Assembly: GCF_035974275.1 (NCBI RefSeq)
Contig: NZ_CP142422.1
Location: forward strand, 2,046,001-2,110,000
Reading direction: 5' to 3'
Length of the DNA: 64,000 nucleotides
Source: Chryseobacterium sp. MYb264
Lineage (GTDB): Bacteria; Bacteroidota; Bacteroidia; Flavobacteriales; Weeksellaceae
Of this stretch, positions 45,990 to 56,179 are shown piece by piece. The stretch's first letter is position 1. Every line of letters starts with the position of its first letter. The translations under genes were made by a program, and so were the position numbers. The notes beneath the pieces were generated by a model. That model was not told the origin of the DNA and did no database searches. It worked only from the letters and a program-made list of their open reading frames with translations.

Positions 45990-47291
45990 ATGAAGAAAAT
46001 ATACTACCGGAAAATAGCCTGCATGGGAATTCTGCTCGTTCTGTTTTTTATCTTTCAAAAATATACCAGCAGGGAGAGAGGAGATTTCCCTGAAATTATA
46101 TTTGTAGCAAAAGGTTCTACTCCGGTTCATTTATCATCATTTGATCCCAACAGTCTGAGTGAAAACGACTGGTACAATTTAGGTTTTTCTGATCAGCAGA
46201 CCGCCACCATCTTAAATTACAAAAAGGTGGTTGGCGGTCAATTTATTTCCAGGGAGCAATTCAGAAAATGCTTTGCGGTCTCAGCCGAAAAATTCTCAGA
46301 GCTGGAACCTTACCTGCTTTTACCGGAAGGAGCCAAAGATCCCCGATCGAATTTCCGCGAAAAATATGCGAAGAAATCAGTCAATGTATTAACCTCATTC
46401 AATCCAGACCGGTATATGCTGCAGGACTGGATAAAACTGGGTTTCAGTGAAAGGCAGGCGGAAGCTATTCTCAAATATAAAAATTACCTGGGCGGAAGCT
46501 TTGTGAGCAAAGAAAAATTTAGGGAATGTTTTATCATTAACGAAGAGAGTTATCGTAAATTAGCTCCTTACCTTCTTCTTCCTGAAAAAACACCTTCTCA
46601 TTATAAAAGTTTCAGTACAAATCTTATTTCGGGGAAAAGTAAAGGCTCCTACAGTAATTTTAATCCTAATCATCTGGATATTCAGGGTTGGCAACAACTC
46701 GGATTTTCCGCACCCCAGGCTCAGGTGATCCTTAACTATAAGGAACGTAACTTAAAGGGACGTTTTAAAAATATAGAAGAGCTTCGCAAGTGTTTCATCA
46801 TTTCTGAAAAAAAATTCAGCGAGCTTAAGCCCTATATCATCCTGGACGCCGAGCCTCCGGCCAGAAACCCTGAAGCCCCCCAAGTGGTCATCAAACAGGA
46901 AACTACAAACTTTTCAGAAATTGATCTCAATGCGATAACCTTCAGACAGCTTATCGAGTTTGGGCTGGATGAAAAAAGTGCAGGATCTATACTTGGATTC
47001 CGGAAGAAACTGGGCGGATTTGTAACCAGAGAACAAATTCTCGACACTTACAATATCGATAAAGATTTGGTTCGCCAGCTAATCTCTGTCTGCCGTTTAA
47101 ACACTTCTGAAATTGAAAAATATACCTTAAAAGATGCCCCCGAAGAATGGCTTAAGAACCATCCCTATTTCAAATATTCTGCGGATAAGATTATTTTTTA
47201 CCGTATCACCTATCCTGATGATAAAAAAATATGGAAATTTCTTAAGCTGAAGCCCGAATATGAAGAAAGAATGAAACTCTACATCAAATAA
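45990..47291 (+). CDS. Exported protein with several helix-hairpin-helix modules
   Basis: A 433-residue protein started at the ATG at 45990 (MKKIYYRKIACMGILLVL); a start at 45954 would precede the signal with a non-signal stretch. It has an N-terminal membrane span or signal, then three ~75-residue repeats with the pattern FNPNxLxxxxWxxLGFSxxQ, xxILNYKKxxGGxFxSxExF and RKCFxISxExFxxLxPYLLLP. A fourth degenerate unit, FSEIDLNAITFRQLIEFGLD, comes after them. These are ComEA-type helix-hairpin-helix motifs, which bind DNA without sequence preference. A membrane-anchored multi-HhH protein might act in DNA uptake or at the nucleoid, but that is an inference. It stands alone. Confidence 0.8.
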   Translation: MKKIYYRKIACMGILLVLFFIFQKYTSRERGDFPEIIFVAKGSTPVHLSSFDPNSLSENDWYNLGFSDQQTATILNYKKVVGGQFISREQFRKCFAVSAEKFSELEPYLLLPEGAKDPRSNFREKYAKKSVNVLTSFNPDRYMLQDWIKLGFSERQAEAILKYKNYLGGSFVSKEKFRECFIINEESYRKLAPYLLLPEKTPSHYKSFSTNLISGKSKGSYSNFNPNHLDIQGWQQLGFSAPQAQVILNYKERNLKGRFKNIEELRKCFIISEKKFSELKPYIILDAEPPARNPEAPQVVIKQETTNFSEIDLNAITFRQLIEFGLDEKSAGSILGFRKKLGGFVTREQILDTYNIDKDLVRQLISVCRLNTSEIEKYTLKDAPEEWLKNHPYFKYSADKIIFYRITYPDDKKIWKFLKLKPEYEERMKLYIK

Positions 47292-47310
47292 TCCTGAATC
47301 TTACAAAAAA

Positions 47311-47343
47311 AAGAGACTGTCCAAAAAATGAACAATCTCTTTC
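47311..47343. terminator. Bidirectional terminator
   Basis: AAGAGACTGTC and GAACAATCTCTT pair with G-U pairs and an A/T loop, with A and T tracts on both sides. It separates the HhH gene from the convergent small ORF. Confidence 0.65.
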
Positions 47344-47364
47344 TATAATTGTAACCGGACTCAT

Positions 47365-47505
47365 CTAAACAGATTCAGGAAGCTGTTTTTTCTCGTCTTC
47401 TTTATTATACTTTTCGTCCAGCTTTTCTGATATTTTCTTGACGATAAATTCAATCACCAAAGGTGCTACAATAGCGACAACTGCTTTTAATATTCTTGAT
47501 TTCAT
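47365..47505 (-). CDS. Small 46-residue hypothetical protein
   Basis: A short frame, below usual length cut-offs, translates as MKSRILKAVVAIVAPLVIEF followed by IVKKISEKLDEKYNKEDEK and KQLPESV. The first 25 residues form an amphipathic or transmembrane helix, and the remainder is a charged helix. It fills an otherwise empty gap, and a terminator lies just past its stop. Small proteins with a hydrophobic helix and a charged tail are common in Chryseobacterium. There is no clear ribosome-binding site, as is usual for Bacteroidota. Function unknown. Confidence 0.55.
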   Translation of the reverse strand: MKSRILKAVVAIVAPLVIEFIVKKISEKLDEKYNKEDEKKQLPESV

Positions 47506-47566
47506 ATTACTTATTTTATTTTTTGATTACTACAATTTCCAAGCCACAAACATAGGACGAAAATCA

Positions 47567-48586
47567 TCAATCTTCATCATCCAAAACAAGATTTTCATAA
47601 TTCTTACTTCCTGCCCTGAATTTTTCTTCTAATCGTAATCGAAGTTTTCGGGGTTTATGAACAATCAACGATTCGCCAAATCCCAATAAAAGTCTTTCCA
47701 ATTCATAATTCAGCTGCACGCAGATTTTAAAAACAGTGCCGTCACTCGATTCGCGTATAATTTCCTGACTTGTATGCAGAGGCTTTGTCTTAATATACGG
47801 TGCATTATGAGAATCCACAAAAAACACAACGTTTCTCGGAGCCATCGTGGGCGAAACCGTAACGCCAACGATATCTTTAAAATACTCGTCGCCATCCAGA
47901 TTTTTGTCAATATATTCAATATTTTCCTCAATTTGAATACTTTCCATTCTGTCCAACGCCAAATTATAAGCATATTGTTTATTAAAACAGATCAAAAACC
48001 ATCGGTTATTGAATTCCTTCAACAATTGCGGATGTACAATATACGAATCTGATTCTATTGCCTTAAAACTTTTATACGTAACTCTTAAAACCTTTTTATG
48101 AAGAATCGCATCGTACAGCACATCAATATGCTCCAATCCTTTCAACTGTTCATTTTTATCTAAATGAATAATTGATTTCTGATTGGTAGAATGAATAGAA
48201 TCCTCCAATTTCTGGATCACCCCGTTCATCTCTTTGAACATCGAAAAATCCTTGAACTGCTTTAAAATCTGCACCGCATTATTCATGGCCTTCAGATCAC
48301 TTTCGTTCACCGAAATATTATGAATACTGTATTCAGGATCACTGTATCGATAGTATTTCCTTTCAAAAACCTCAATCGGTGCTTCATACCCGAATTTCTC
48401 ACTTCGCATATTCTGCAAATCCAGCTGTACTGTACGTTTGCTGACGAAAGACTCCTTCCCTTCATACTCAAACAAAGCTTCGGAACATTCATCGATCAGA
48501 TCTTCCAAAGTATATTTTCGGTATTTGTTCTTGAGACATTTGTCCAAAGTTTTATAACGGATAAGAGCATTTTTATTGGATGACAT
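47567..48586 (-). CDS. WYL-domain transcriptional regulator
   Basis: A 339-residue protein. The N-terminal 120 residues hold a winged-helix-type region (LDKCLKNKYRKYTLEDLIDE, then RTVQLDLQNMRSEKF). Around residues 165-250 comes the WYL domain: LRVTYKSFKAIESDSYIVHP then LLKEFNNRWFLICFN. The C-terminal part is a WCX-like extension ending in RLRLEEKFRAGSKNYENLV. WYL regulators bind ligands, perhaps nucleic acids, and several control phage-defence or CRISPR genes. It borders the accessory region on its left side. The target genes are unknown. Confidence 0.85.
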   Translation of the reverse strand: MSSNKNALIRYKTLDKCLKNKYRKYTLEDLIDECSEALFEYEGKESFVSKRTVQLDLQNMRSEKFGYEAPIEVFERKYYRYSDPEYSIHNISVNESDLKAMNNAVQILKQFKDFSMFKEMNGVIQKLEDSIHSTNQKSIIHLDKNEQLKGLEHIDVLYDAILHKKVLRVTYKSFKAIESDSYIVHPQLLKEFNNRWFLICFNKQYAYNLALDRMESIQIEENIEYIDKNLDGDEYFKDIVGVTVSPTMAPRNVVFFVDSHNAPYIKTKPLHTSQEIIRESSDGTVFKICVQLNYELERLLLGFGESLIVHKPRKLRLRLEEKFRAGSKNYENLVLDDED

Positions 48587-48634
48587 AGTTTTCTTTCATT
48601 TTTATTTGGGCTTATATCTTCGTTTTCCTATTGC

Positions 48635-48667
48635 AAACCTCATAGGTTTTGAAAACCTATGAGGTTT
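48635..48667. repeat. Perfect palindrome with 16-bp arms
   Basis: AAACCTCATAGGTTTT is followed by one G and its perfect complement, giving a 33-base palindrome. It lies 12 bases from the target duplication of IS copy C. Its position upstream of the WYL gene and beyond the left IS edge suggests a repeat unit or a terminator. Confidence 0.7.
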
Positions 48668-48684
48668 CCTTTACCCATTATTTA

Positions 48685-50151
48685 GTCGCTCCTTAAAAAG
48701 CTGTTTTTTGACTTTGAAAATTATATTTGCCTAAAAAGATTCGGAGAACAAGTTCGAGCCAAAGAAGAATTTGTTGTTTGATTTGATTCAATCTCATCTT
48801 CAAATTGTATCCAATCCCTGCTAATAATGCATTATTAATATCTCCAGCCACTCCTTTCAGGAAGTTTAATCCTAAGGAGTGGTTTCTTTTTAAATGAGAG
48901 ATACAAGGTTCTATGGCTGCTCTTGCCCGGAATCTTAATCTGGCTACTTGTTGCCCATATTTTGTTTTTTCTTTTTTTGCGGGAAGCAAAATTGCTGTTC
49001 CTTCCACTTCTTTGATTCCTTTAAATCCTCTGTCTGTAGTGGCTTTCGTAGGTCTTGTTCCGCCAACGGATTTTCTTACCCTCTCACTCTGTGCCAATGA
49101 TTCTTCAAGAGTTTTACTATCGTGAGGATTGCCAGAAAATCTCTTTACCGAGCTGATGATCCCTGTTTTCCGACCTCTTACTACTGCTACTTTTGTCCCA
49201 AACTCGTATGCTTTTCCCGATTTTCCTTTCGCAATACACGCAACTTGTGGCTCGTGAAGACTGTAAATTTTATCTTTCGTGGTACGTTCTTGGGTGAGTG
49301 CTTTAAGGTAAATTTTAAAAACGTCTTCGTAGCCTTTCAAAACATCTTTAGGAAGTTTTCTTTCCAATTCCCGAAGAACTCTTTTACCAATCGTCCTGAG
49401 CTTTTTCCTCGCCATTTTTGCCTTCTTCTGTCTTCTGGGATGATGTCCAAAAAAAGCGTCCCGCAATAATTGTTTGCTCACTCTTCTGTAGCTTTGTCTT
49501 TGTACAACGCTCTCTTTTTCTGCTATTTTTCTACAATTGTCGATTACTTTTTTTGCTAATTTGGCATCGGTAGGAAAGGTAATGTTCTTCTCCTGAACCG
49601 TCGTATCTACCTGAACTTCATCTTCTGTTTTGGCTTTGGGATGGAGAGAAACGCTTTGTCCCAAAAGAAATTCCAAACCCTTATCTCCAATTCTTTTTCT
49701 GAAGTGTACAAAATTGCTCGGATCGAAAGGCTGCTCTGTCTGGAAAAAGGTTTCTCCGGTAAAATATTGCCAATACGCATTCTCAATCCATCTCTCTATT
49801 ACACTTTCATCACTTTCTTTAAACATTTCCTTGAGCAAAAGCATTCCTGCTATTTTACGGATAGCAATAGAAGGTCTTCCGTTTTCTGAAAATAATTTCT
49901 CAAACTCTGACTCCATTTTATCCCAGGAAATCTCCCCAGCTAATTTTACCACCGGATGCTCCATATTAATAAGCTCCGTAAGCCTGGTCTTGAATAAATT
50001 CTGCTGTAAATCCTCTCTTATTTTGCCTAACATTTTGCCACTTTTTATATCCTAAAAATACAATTTATTGCAATTTTTTACAACGATTTTTTACGAAATA
50101 TAAGTGCATAAAACTGATAATCAAAATATTACTTGGTTTTTAAGGAATGAC
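48685..50151 (-). mobile_element. IS5-family insertion sequence, copy C
   Basis: A complete 1467-bp element in the same orientation as copy A, flanked by TATTTA (48679-48684 and 50152-50157). The terminal repeats match copies A and B. It lies between the WYL regulator and the HopJ/helicase gene pair and does not interrupt a recognisable gene. Confidence 0.92.
48693..50033 (-). CDS. IS5-family transposase (copy C)
   Basis: A 446-residue DDE transposase identical in protein sequence to copies A and B, with the same motifs (VQVDTTVQEK, TTDRGFKG, AAIEPCISHLKRNHSLG). The identity of all three proteins points to recent spread. Antisense open frames of up to 141 residues inside it are shadows of its biased sequence. 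Confidence 0.93.
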   Translation of the reverse strand: MLGKIREDLQQNLFKTRLTELINMEHPVVKLAGEISWDKMESEFEKLFSENGRPSIAIRKIAGMLLLKEMFKESDESVIERWIENAYWQYFTGETFFQTEQPFDPSNFVHFRKRIGDKGLEFLLGQSVSLHPKAKTEDEVQVDTTVQEKNITFPTDAKLAKKVIDNCRKIAEKESVVQRQSYRRVSKQLLRDAFFGHHPRRQKKAKMARKKLRTIGKRVLRELERKLPKDVLKGYEDVFKIYLKALTQERTTKDKIYSLHEPQVACIAKGKSGKAYEFGTKVAVVRGRKTGIISSVKRFSGNPHDSKTLEESLAQSERVRKSVGGTRPTKATTDRGFKGIKEVEGTAILLPAKKEKTKYGQQVARLRFRARAAIEPCISHLKRNHSLGLNFLKGVAGDINNALLAGIGYNLKMRLNQIKQQILLWLELVLRIFLGKYNFQSQKTAF

Positions 50152-50196
50152 TATTTAGGCTAAGATTAAGGATTAGGATTAAGTTACTAACTGCGT

Positions 50197-50253
50197 AAAA
50201 TTCCCCTCCCCTGGAGGGGTGGCGAAAATTCGTAGAATTTTTGACGGGGTGGT
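50197..50253. repeat. Half copy of the 8250-8377 repeat
   Basis: AAATTCCCCTCCCCTGGAGG and GGCGAAAATTCGTAGAATTT then TTGACGGGGTGG match the left arm of the inverted repeat at 8250-8377. It lies between IS copy C and the HopJ-family gene. Confidence 0.65.
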
Positions 50254-50271
50254 AAAAAACTGATTCTCTAA

Positions 50272-50601
50272 TTATTTTTTACTCAAAGCCTCACCTTCAA
50301 AAGCAATTCCATCCCAACCAAACTCCATAAAATTTCTTATATTCTGATGATCTGTTCCTTCAGGATTTTTCAGTACATCTTCTCTGTAAAATTCTCCGAA
50401 AAGGTTTAATGTTTCCTCTTTAGACAAATCATTCAGTTTCGCATAGCTGAAAACTTTACACGAACCGTTATTCTGATTTTCTTCATTCACCGTGTTCCCG
50501 TTTGTGAATTTTGTCGGGGTAAAGTCGTAATTCTCATCAATAAATGCGATTACCTCTTTAAACTGAATCGTTTCCGGTGAATTTTTTAATTGTTCTGTCA
50601 T
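50272..50601 (-). CDS. HopJ-family protein
   Basis: A 109-residue protein of the HopJ type III effector family (PF08888-like): FKEVIAFIDENYDFTPTKFT, NENNGSCKVF-like NQNNGSCKVFSYAKL, and LNLFGEFYREDVLKNPEGTD then HQNIRNFMEFGWDGIAFEG. The family is widespread in non-pathogenic bacteria that have no type III secretion, so the effector name is historical and the function is unknown. The start codon overlaps the stop of the helicase gene by 4 bases (ATGA), so translation is coupled to it. Confidence 0.88.
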   Translation of the reverse strand: MTEQLKNSPETIQFKEVIAFIDENYDFTPTKFTNGNTVNEENQNNGSCKVFSYAKLNDLSKEETLNLFGEFYREDVLKNPEGTDHQNIRNFMEFGWDGIAFEGEALSKK

Positions 50602-53600
50602 GATATTTTTTTATATATTTTCTGTATTTCCGCGTCCAGGTTTTGCCAGCAGTTCTGGCTCCATATTCTAACGTATTCAAAACCTGCATTCCGCACTATT
50701 TTTTCTTTATGTACATCTTCCAGATAGCCCAGATTTCCTGTATATTTCTCTTTGCTCATCGCTTCGATAATTATTGATTTTCCATTTTCTTTTTCAATCA
50801 GAATATCAAATTCATAGCCTCCGAAATGATGATTTTTCAACATTTTTAATTGAGAAAAATCTTTCTGCAGGCGATTATAAATCACATCGATAAAAGCATT
50901 CGAATTTGTATTTTTATTCGAATCCTTAGCGAACCCGAACTGATCCAAAGTATTCAGAATTTCCAGTCTTTGGGTTTCATTTTTATCACTTACCGCTTTA
51001 CAATACGCAAGGTAAGCATACAAAACGGCCTTTCTGTTATTCGAACCTTCCTGCTGCAAAGCTTCTTTATAATTCGAGAAAATCTCTTCAGGAATCGAAT
51101 TGCAGACATAGATTTTTTCCTTTGCTCTGGTGATAATCACATTCAGCAGTTTATATCCTTTCGTGTGATTGATCGGGCCAAAACTCTGGATAAATTTCCA
51201 ACCGGATTTTCTTCCGTAAGTGGTCGACATAATGATGATATCCCTTTCATCACCCTGAATATTTTCAAGGTTTTTAATAAACAATCCTGCCGCTTCTAAC
51301 CCCTGAATTTTTTCTTTAAAAACTTCATTTCCCGGAAGATTGATCTGCTGAACAATTTGTCTTTTAATATAATTTCGCTGAGAAATATTAAAGGTCGCAA
51401 TGCCTACCGACGGATAATTTCCATCTTTTAATGGCTGAATTTTTTTTAGAATTTCTAATACCTTCTCCGCTTCTTCTTTATTGGTATGATCATCAAAAAC
51501 GCCATCCACCTGATAGAATTCAATCGGCAACGTTTCAGATTTTGTCGGAAGAGGCTTTAAACGCGAATTATAAAACGCATGATTAGAAAAATCAATCAGA
51601 TAAGGATGTTTAGAACGATAATGAAAATCCAGATGATTCTTTTCAAACTGACTTTCAGTGGCAAAATCTAATAAAGATTCGATATTTAACAATGAATTTT
51701 TATAGGTGATGACTTCATTTTCAGATTCTATTTCATCTTCATCTTCAATAATTCCGTCAAAAACTTTACTGAAATAATTCGATGGTGGCATCTGATGTTC
51801 GTCTCCTGCAATAATAATATTTTTCCCTTTCAGCATCGCAGGAAGGTTATCTTCCAGTTTCAGCTGACTCGCTTCATCGAAAACAACGTTATCGAAGTAA
51901 AAATTCTTTCCCTGAAAAAGATTACTACACGCATCCGGAGTCGTGAGAATAATCGGAAAAAAGTCAGTAAAAAGATCAATATCTTTCTGAACAATTTGCC
52001 TCAACGTTAATCTTTTATGATTGACACTGCTTCTCTTATTATAAAGATTGGCAACCGTAATATCTTTATTCGTCTGTTCAAATTTCTTTACCGCATTCTG
52101 CTGAGAATCATTCCAGAAATACTGAATAAAATTCTGTTGAGAAAATCCGTATTGCTTAATCTGTTTCGATATTTCTTCGTAATTCTTTTCGCTAAAATTA
52201 AGTTTAGCATCAGAATGTCTGTTCAGCAATAACGGAAAATAAGCAGCGTAAAAAGAAGTCTTCCAATCATTAACCGAATACAACCTTTCCAATACTTTTT
52301 TCTGAAAAACAGTCAGCGGCTGATTGAAATAAAACCAGTTAAATTCTTTTAAAAATGGGTTTTCAGGATGACTTCTATATGACCTGTATTGATCTAAAAC
52401 AGAAATTAAATATTCATCGAAGTTTTGATAGGTATTTCCAAAATTCAGGTCTTTTATCCATTGATCAGTCGAAATACTTTTTTTCAATTGCTGAATACGC
52501 TGAGCAATGATTTCCGTTTCTTTTCCTGAAACTACAGAATCAAATACATTCAGGAAATCAATGGTGTTAAACTGCTCTTCCAGCTTTGAAGAAAACTCCG
52601 ACTGTAAATTTTGTATTTTCTGACGGTAATTCAGAATTTCGTTTTTATTGTTCCAGAGGTGATCCGAAAGCTCAATCGAAGGAAAAAATTCACTTAAACT
52701 GATCTGTTTTATCGATGAACTTATCTCCAACAGTCTTTTCTGATTGCTGATTTTCTTTTTCTTTTCGGAAGAAAACAAAGCCATGAACTTGTAGAAAAAT
52801 CCGTTCGTCATTTCAGGATGAAACTCTTCAGAATTCTTATTCAGAACAGAAGTGATGATTTCTGTTTCGTTGATTAATGAAGTTATTTTTTGAAGATTCT
52901 GGCTAAAATCCAGCTTTCTTTTTTCTTCATAAACGGGTTTAAAATCAATAATCAAAGACTGAATTTCATCCCACCTATTTTCATAATTCTGAAAGGATGT
53001 ATCTAAATTCTGCAGACTGTTATGAAAATTCTCGCTAATCAGCTTTTCCGAATTAATAAATGATGATTTTTCAAAAGGCTGATATTCCTTATACACCTCT
53101 TTTCCCTTTTCCAGTACATATTCAATCTCTTTAAACTCCTCTCCGGAAAAGGAAAACTGAATATCCTGAATAGTGATATTTTCTTTGGTTTCCTGAAATT
53201 TCAACAGATCCGCAACAATTTCGGTGAGATTTTTTCCGGGAATCAAATCTGAATTCAACAATTCATGAACCTCGTTGATCGTTGTTTTATGCTGTAAAAT
53301 GTCTACAAGCTGATCTTGCAGCGACTGAACGGAAAAAGGCTGTCCCGGTTTCTTGAAATCAGCAGGATCAATGGTATTTCTTACCGCATCCACCACAGGT
53401 TTCCGGTCTGAAACACTGTCTTTAATCATAATACAATATCGTTCCAGTCCTAATTTATGAAGAGCATTATACAAAACTTCCAGTGCCGTTTGCTTTTCGC
53501 AGACCACAATCGTTTTTTGTTTATTTTCCAATGCATTCACCAAAACAGCAGTCAGCGTCTGACTTTTCCCCGTTCCCGGAGGTCCCTGAATCAGGATTTT

Positions 53601-54602
53601 AGTCTGTGATTTTAACGATTCCAGAATTCCCTGTTGAGAAGGATCGGTTTCAATAGATGTTATGGATTGAAAATCCGGCTTTATATTGTTTTCAAGAGGT
53701 TTAAATTCCTTTTTTAACGATTCATAATCATTGATTATATTCTGTTTCTGGACTTCAAAAATGGAGAAAACACCAGATTTAATGATGATTGCATCACCTT
53801 TATTCTGGAGTTGGTCTTCGTAAGAGGTTTTAGCTTTAATCAGCGGAATTTCCTCGTAATTATTTAAGATAAAATCAAGATTCTGAGTGATTTTAAGCTG
53901 TCCCAATAAGGTCTGGCAGATTTCCAGCAACTCAGGTTTATCTATTTTTCCGTCGGCGAGCATTTCTTCAGGAATCTGCTCCAGTGTAATTCCGGAATCA
54001 CTTTGTAAATGGTTAATTAAAACTTCATTCACATAAATAGGATCATCTTCCGTTCTGCTGATTTCCCAGGTATTCAGTTCGTTGACCGGTTTAATCGTCA
54101 CCGACCAGATTAAAATAGGCGAAGCCGAAATCTGTCCGTCCATATCTTTTCGGATCAGAATCGGGAAGCCGAAGCCCAGAGAATTAATTCCTTTCTCCGA
54201 TTGAATGACATCATTTTGAAAGATCAGATTTTCGAGGCTGGCAGACAGTTTTTCAAGGGCTGCCTTTTTGGTTTTATCTTTAGTAAGAGAAATTCCGGTT
54301 GTGCTTTTTTCGGTTTCTTCCTTTTCATCATCAAACAGATAAATGCTGTCTTTTAGCTCTTCTTTAGAAACCTCATCGGAAATTTTATCGTGAATGGAGA
54401 ATTTAAAATTAACGTTCTTCTGAGTTAACAGGTTAATGATAAAATGCTCGGGCAGACTTTTATGAATTTCTGAAAGTCGGGCAAGATCAAATTTATATCT
54501 TGAGCTTCCGGGAATAGCATTGAGATGAACACCTCTTCTGTTACCTGTTTTCAGTTTATTTTGAAATGCCTGAAATATTTCCGGAGTTAAGTTTTCCATC
54601 AT
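50598..54602 (-). CDS. SF1 (UPF1/DNA2-like) helicase with C-terminal DUF559/Vsr-like nuclease domain
   Basis: A 1334-residue protein from the ATG at 54602. The longer frame from 54662 begins with an unlikely Cys/Phe-rich run. The N-terminal ~320 residues are of unknown fold. The helicase motifs are: Walker A GPPGTGKSQTL at about 340, an inserted helical region (470-880), Walker B VVFDEASQLKLED at about 907 with GDEHQMPPSNYF, NIQGDERDIIIMSTTYG, and NVIITRAKEKIYVCNS. The last ~70 residues resemble an MTES_1575/DUF559 (Vsr-like) nuclease: FGGYEFDILIEKENGK, IIIEAMSKEKYTG and AGFEYVRIWSQNCW. Such helicase-nuclease fusions are frequent in bacterial defence islands. The nuclease Lys is replaced by Met/Ser at EAMS, so activity is uncertain. 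HopJ follows in the same message. Confidence 0.85.
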   Translation of the reverse strand: MMENLTPEIFQAFQNKLKTGNRRGVHLNAIPGSSRYKFDLARLSEIHKSLPEHFIINLLTQKNVNFKFSIHDKISDEVSKEELKDSIYLFDDEKEETEKSTTGISLTKDKTKKAALEKLSASLENLIFQNDVIQSEKGINSLGFGFPILIRKDMDGQISASPILIWSVTIKPVNELNTWEISRTEDDPIYVNEVLINHLQSDSGITLEQIPEEMLADGKIDKPELLEICQTLLGQLKITQNLDFILNNYEEIPLIKAKTSYEDQLQNKGDAIIIKSGVFSIFEVQKQNIINDYESLKKEFKPLENNIKPDFQSITSIETDPSQQGILESLKSQTKILIQGPPGTGKSQTLTAVLVNALENKQKTIVVCEKQTALEVLYNALHKLGLERYCIMIKDSVSDRKPVVDAVRNTIDPADFKKPGQPFSVQSLQDQLVDILQHKTTINEVHELLNSDLIPGKNLTEIVADLLKFQETKENITIQDIQFSFSGEEFKEIEYVLEKGKEVYKEYQPFEKSSFINSEKLISENFHNSLQNLDTSFQNYENRWDEIQSLIIDFKPVYEEKRKLDFSQNLQKITSLINETEIITSVLNKNSEEFHPEMTNGFFYKFMALFSSEKKKKISNQKRLLEISSSIKQISLSEFFPSIELSDHLWNNKNEILNYRQKIQNLQSEFSSKLEEQFNTIDFLNVFDSVVSGKETEIIAQRIQQLKKSISTDQWIKDLNFGNTYQNFDEYLISVLDQYRSYRSHPENPFLKEFNWFYFNQPLTVFQKKVLERLYSVNDWKTSFYAAYFPLLLNRHSDAKLNFSEKNYEEISKQIKQYGFSQQNFIQYFWNDSQQNAVKKFEQTNKDITVANLYNKRSSVNHKRLTLRQIVQKDIDLFTDFFPIILTTPDACSNLFQGKNFYFDNVVFDEASQLKLEDNLPAMLKGKNIIIAGDEHQMPPSNYFSKVFDGIIEDEDEIESENEVITYKNSLLNIESLLDFATESQFEKNHLDFHYRSKHPYLIDFSNHAFYNSRLKPLPTKSETLPIEFYQVDGVFDDHTNKEEAEKVLEILKKIQPLKDGNYPSVGIATFNISQRNYIKRQIVQQINLPGNEVFKEKIQGLEAAGLFIKNLENIQGDERDIIIMSTTYGRKSGWKFIQSFGPINHTKGYKLLNVIITRAKEKIYVCNSIPEEIFSNYKEALQQEGSNNRKAVLYAYLAYCKAVSDKNETQRLEILNTLDQFGFAKDSNKNTNSNAFIDVIYNRLQKDFSQLKMLKNHHFGGYEFDILIEKENGKSIIIEAMSKEKYTGNLGYLEDVHKEKIVRNAGFEYVRIWSQNCWQNLDAEIQKIYKKIS

Positions 54603-54669
54603 GCCTAAAAATAATTTTTGAATAAAAATATGAATTTTTTCTAATACGCAAAAACATTGCACACTTTAG

Positions 54670-56085
<1,416 letters not shown>

Positions 56086-56122
56086 GTTCTTGATAAACAT
56101 CTTATTTAAAAATCTTCACACA

Positions 56123-56150
56123 GTTTGTTATTCCTTAAGAATCTAAACTC
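56123..56150. repeat. Short repeat near 3' end of rtcB
   Basis: TTTGTTATTCCTTAAGAATC then TAAACTCA resembles one arm of the inverted repeat at 63663-63744. It sits in the 94-base gap between the convergent rtcB and reverse transcriptase genes. No terminator is obvious there. Confidence 0.5.
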
Positions 56151-56179
56151 ATAAATTATTTTTAAAAACTATATTTGAA

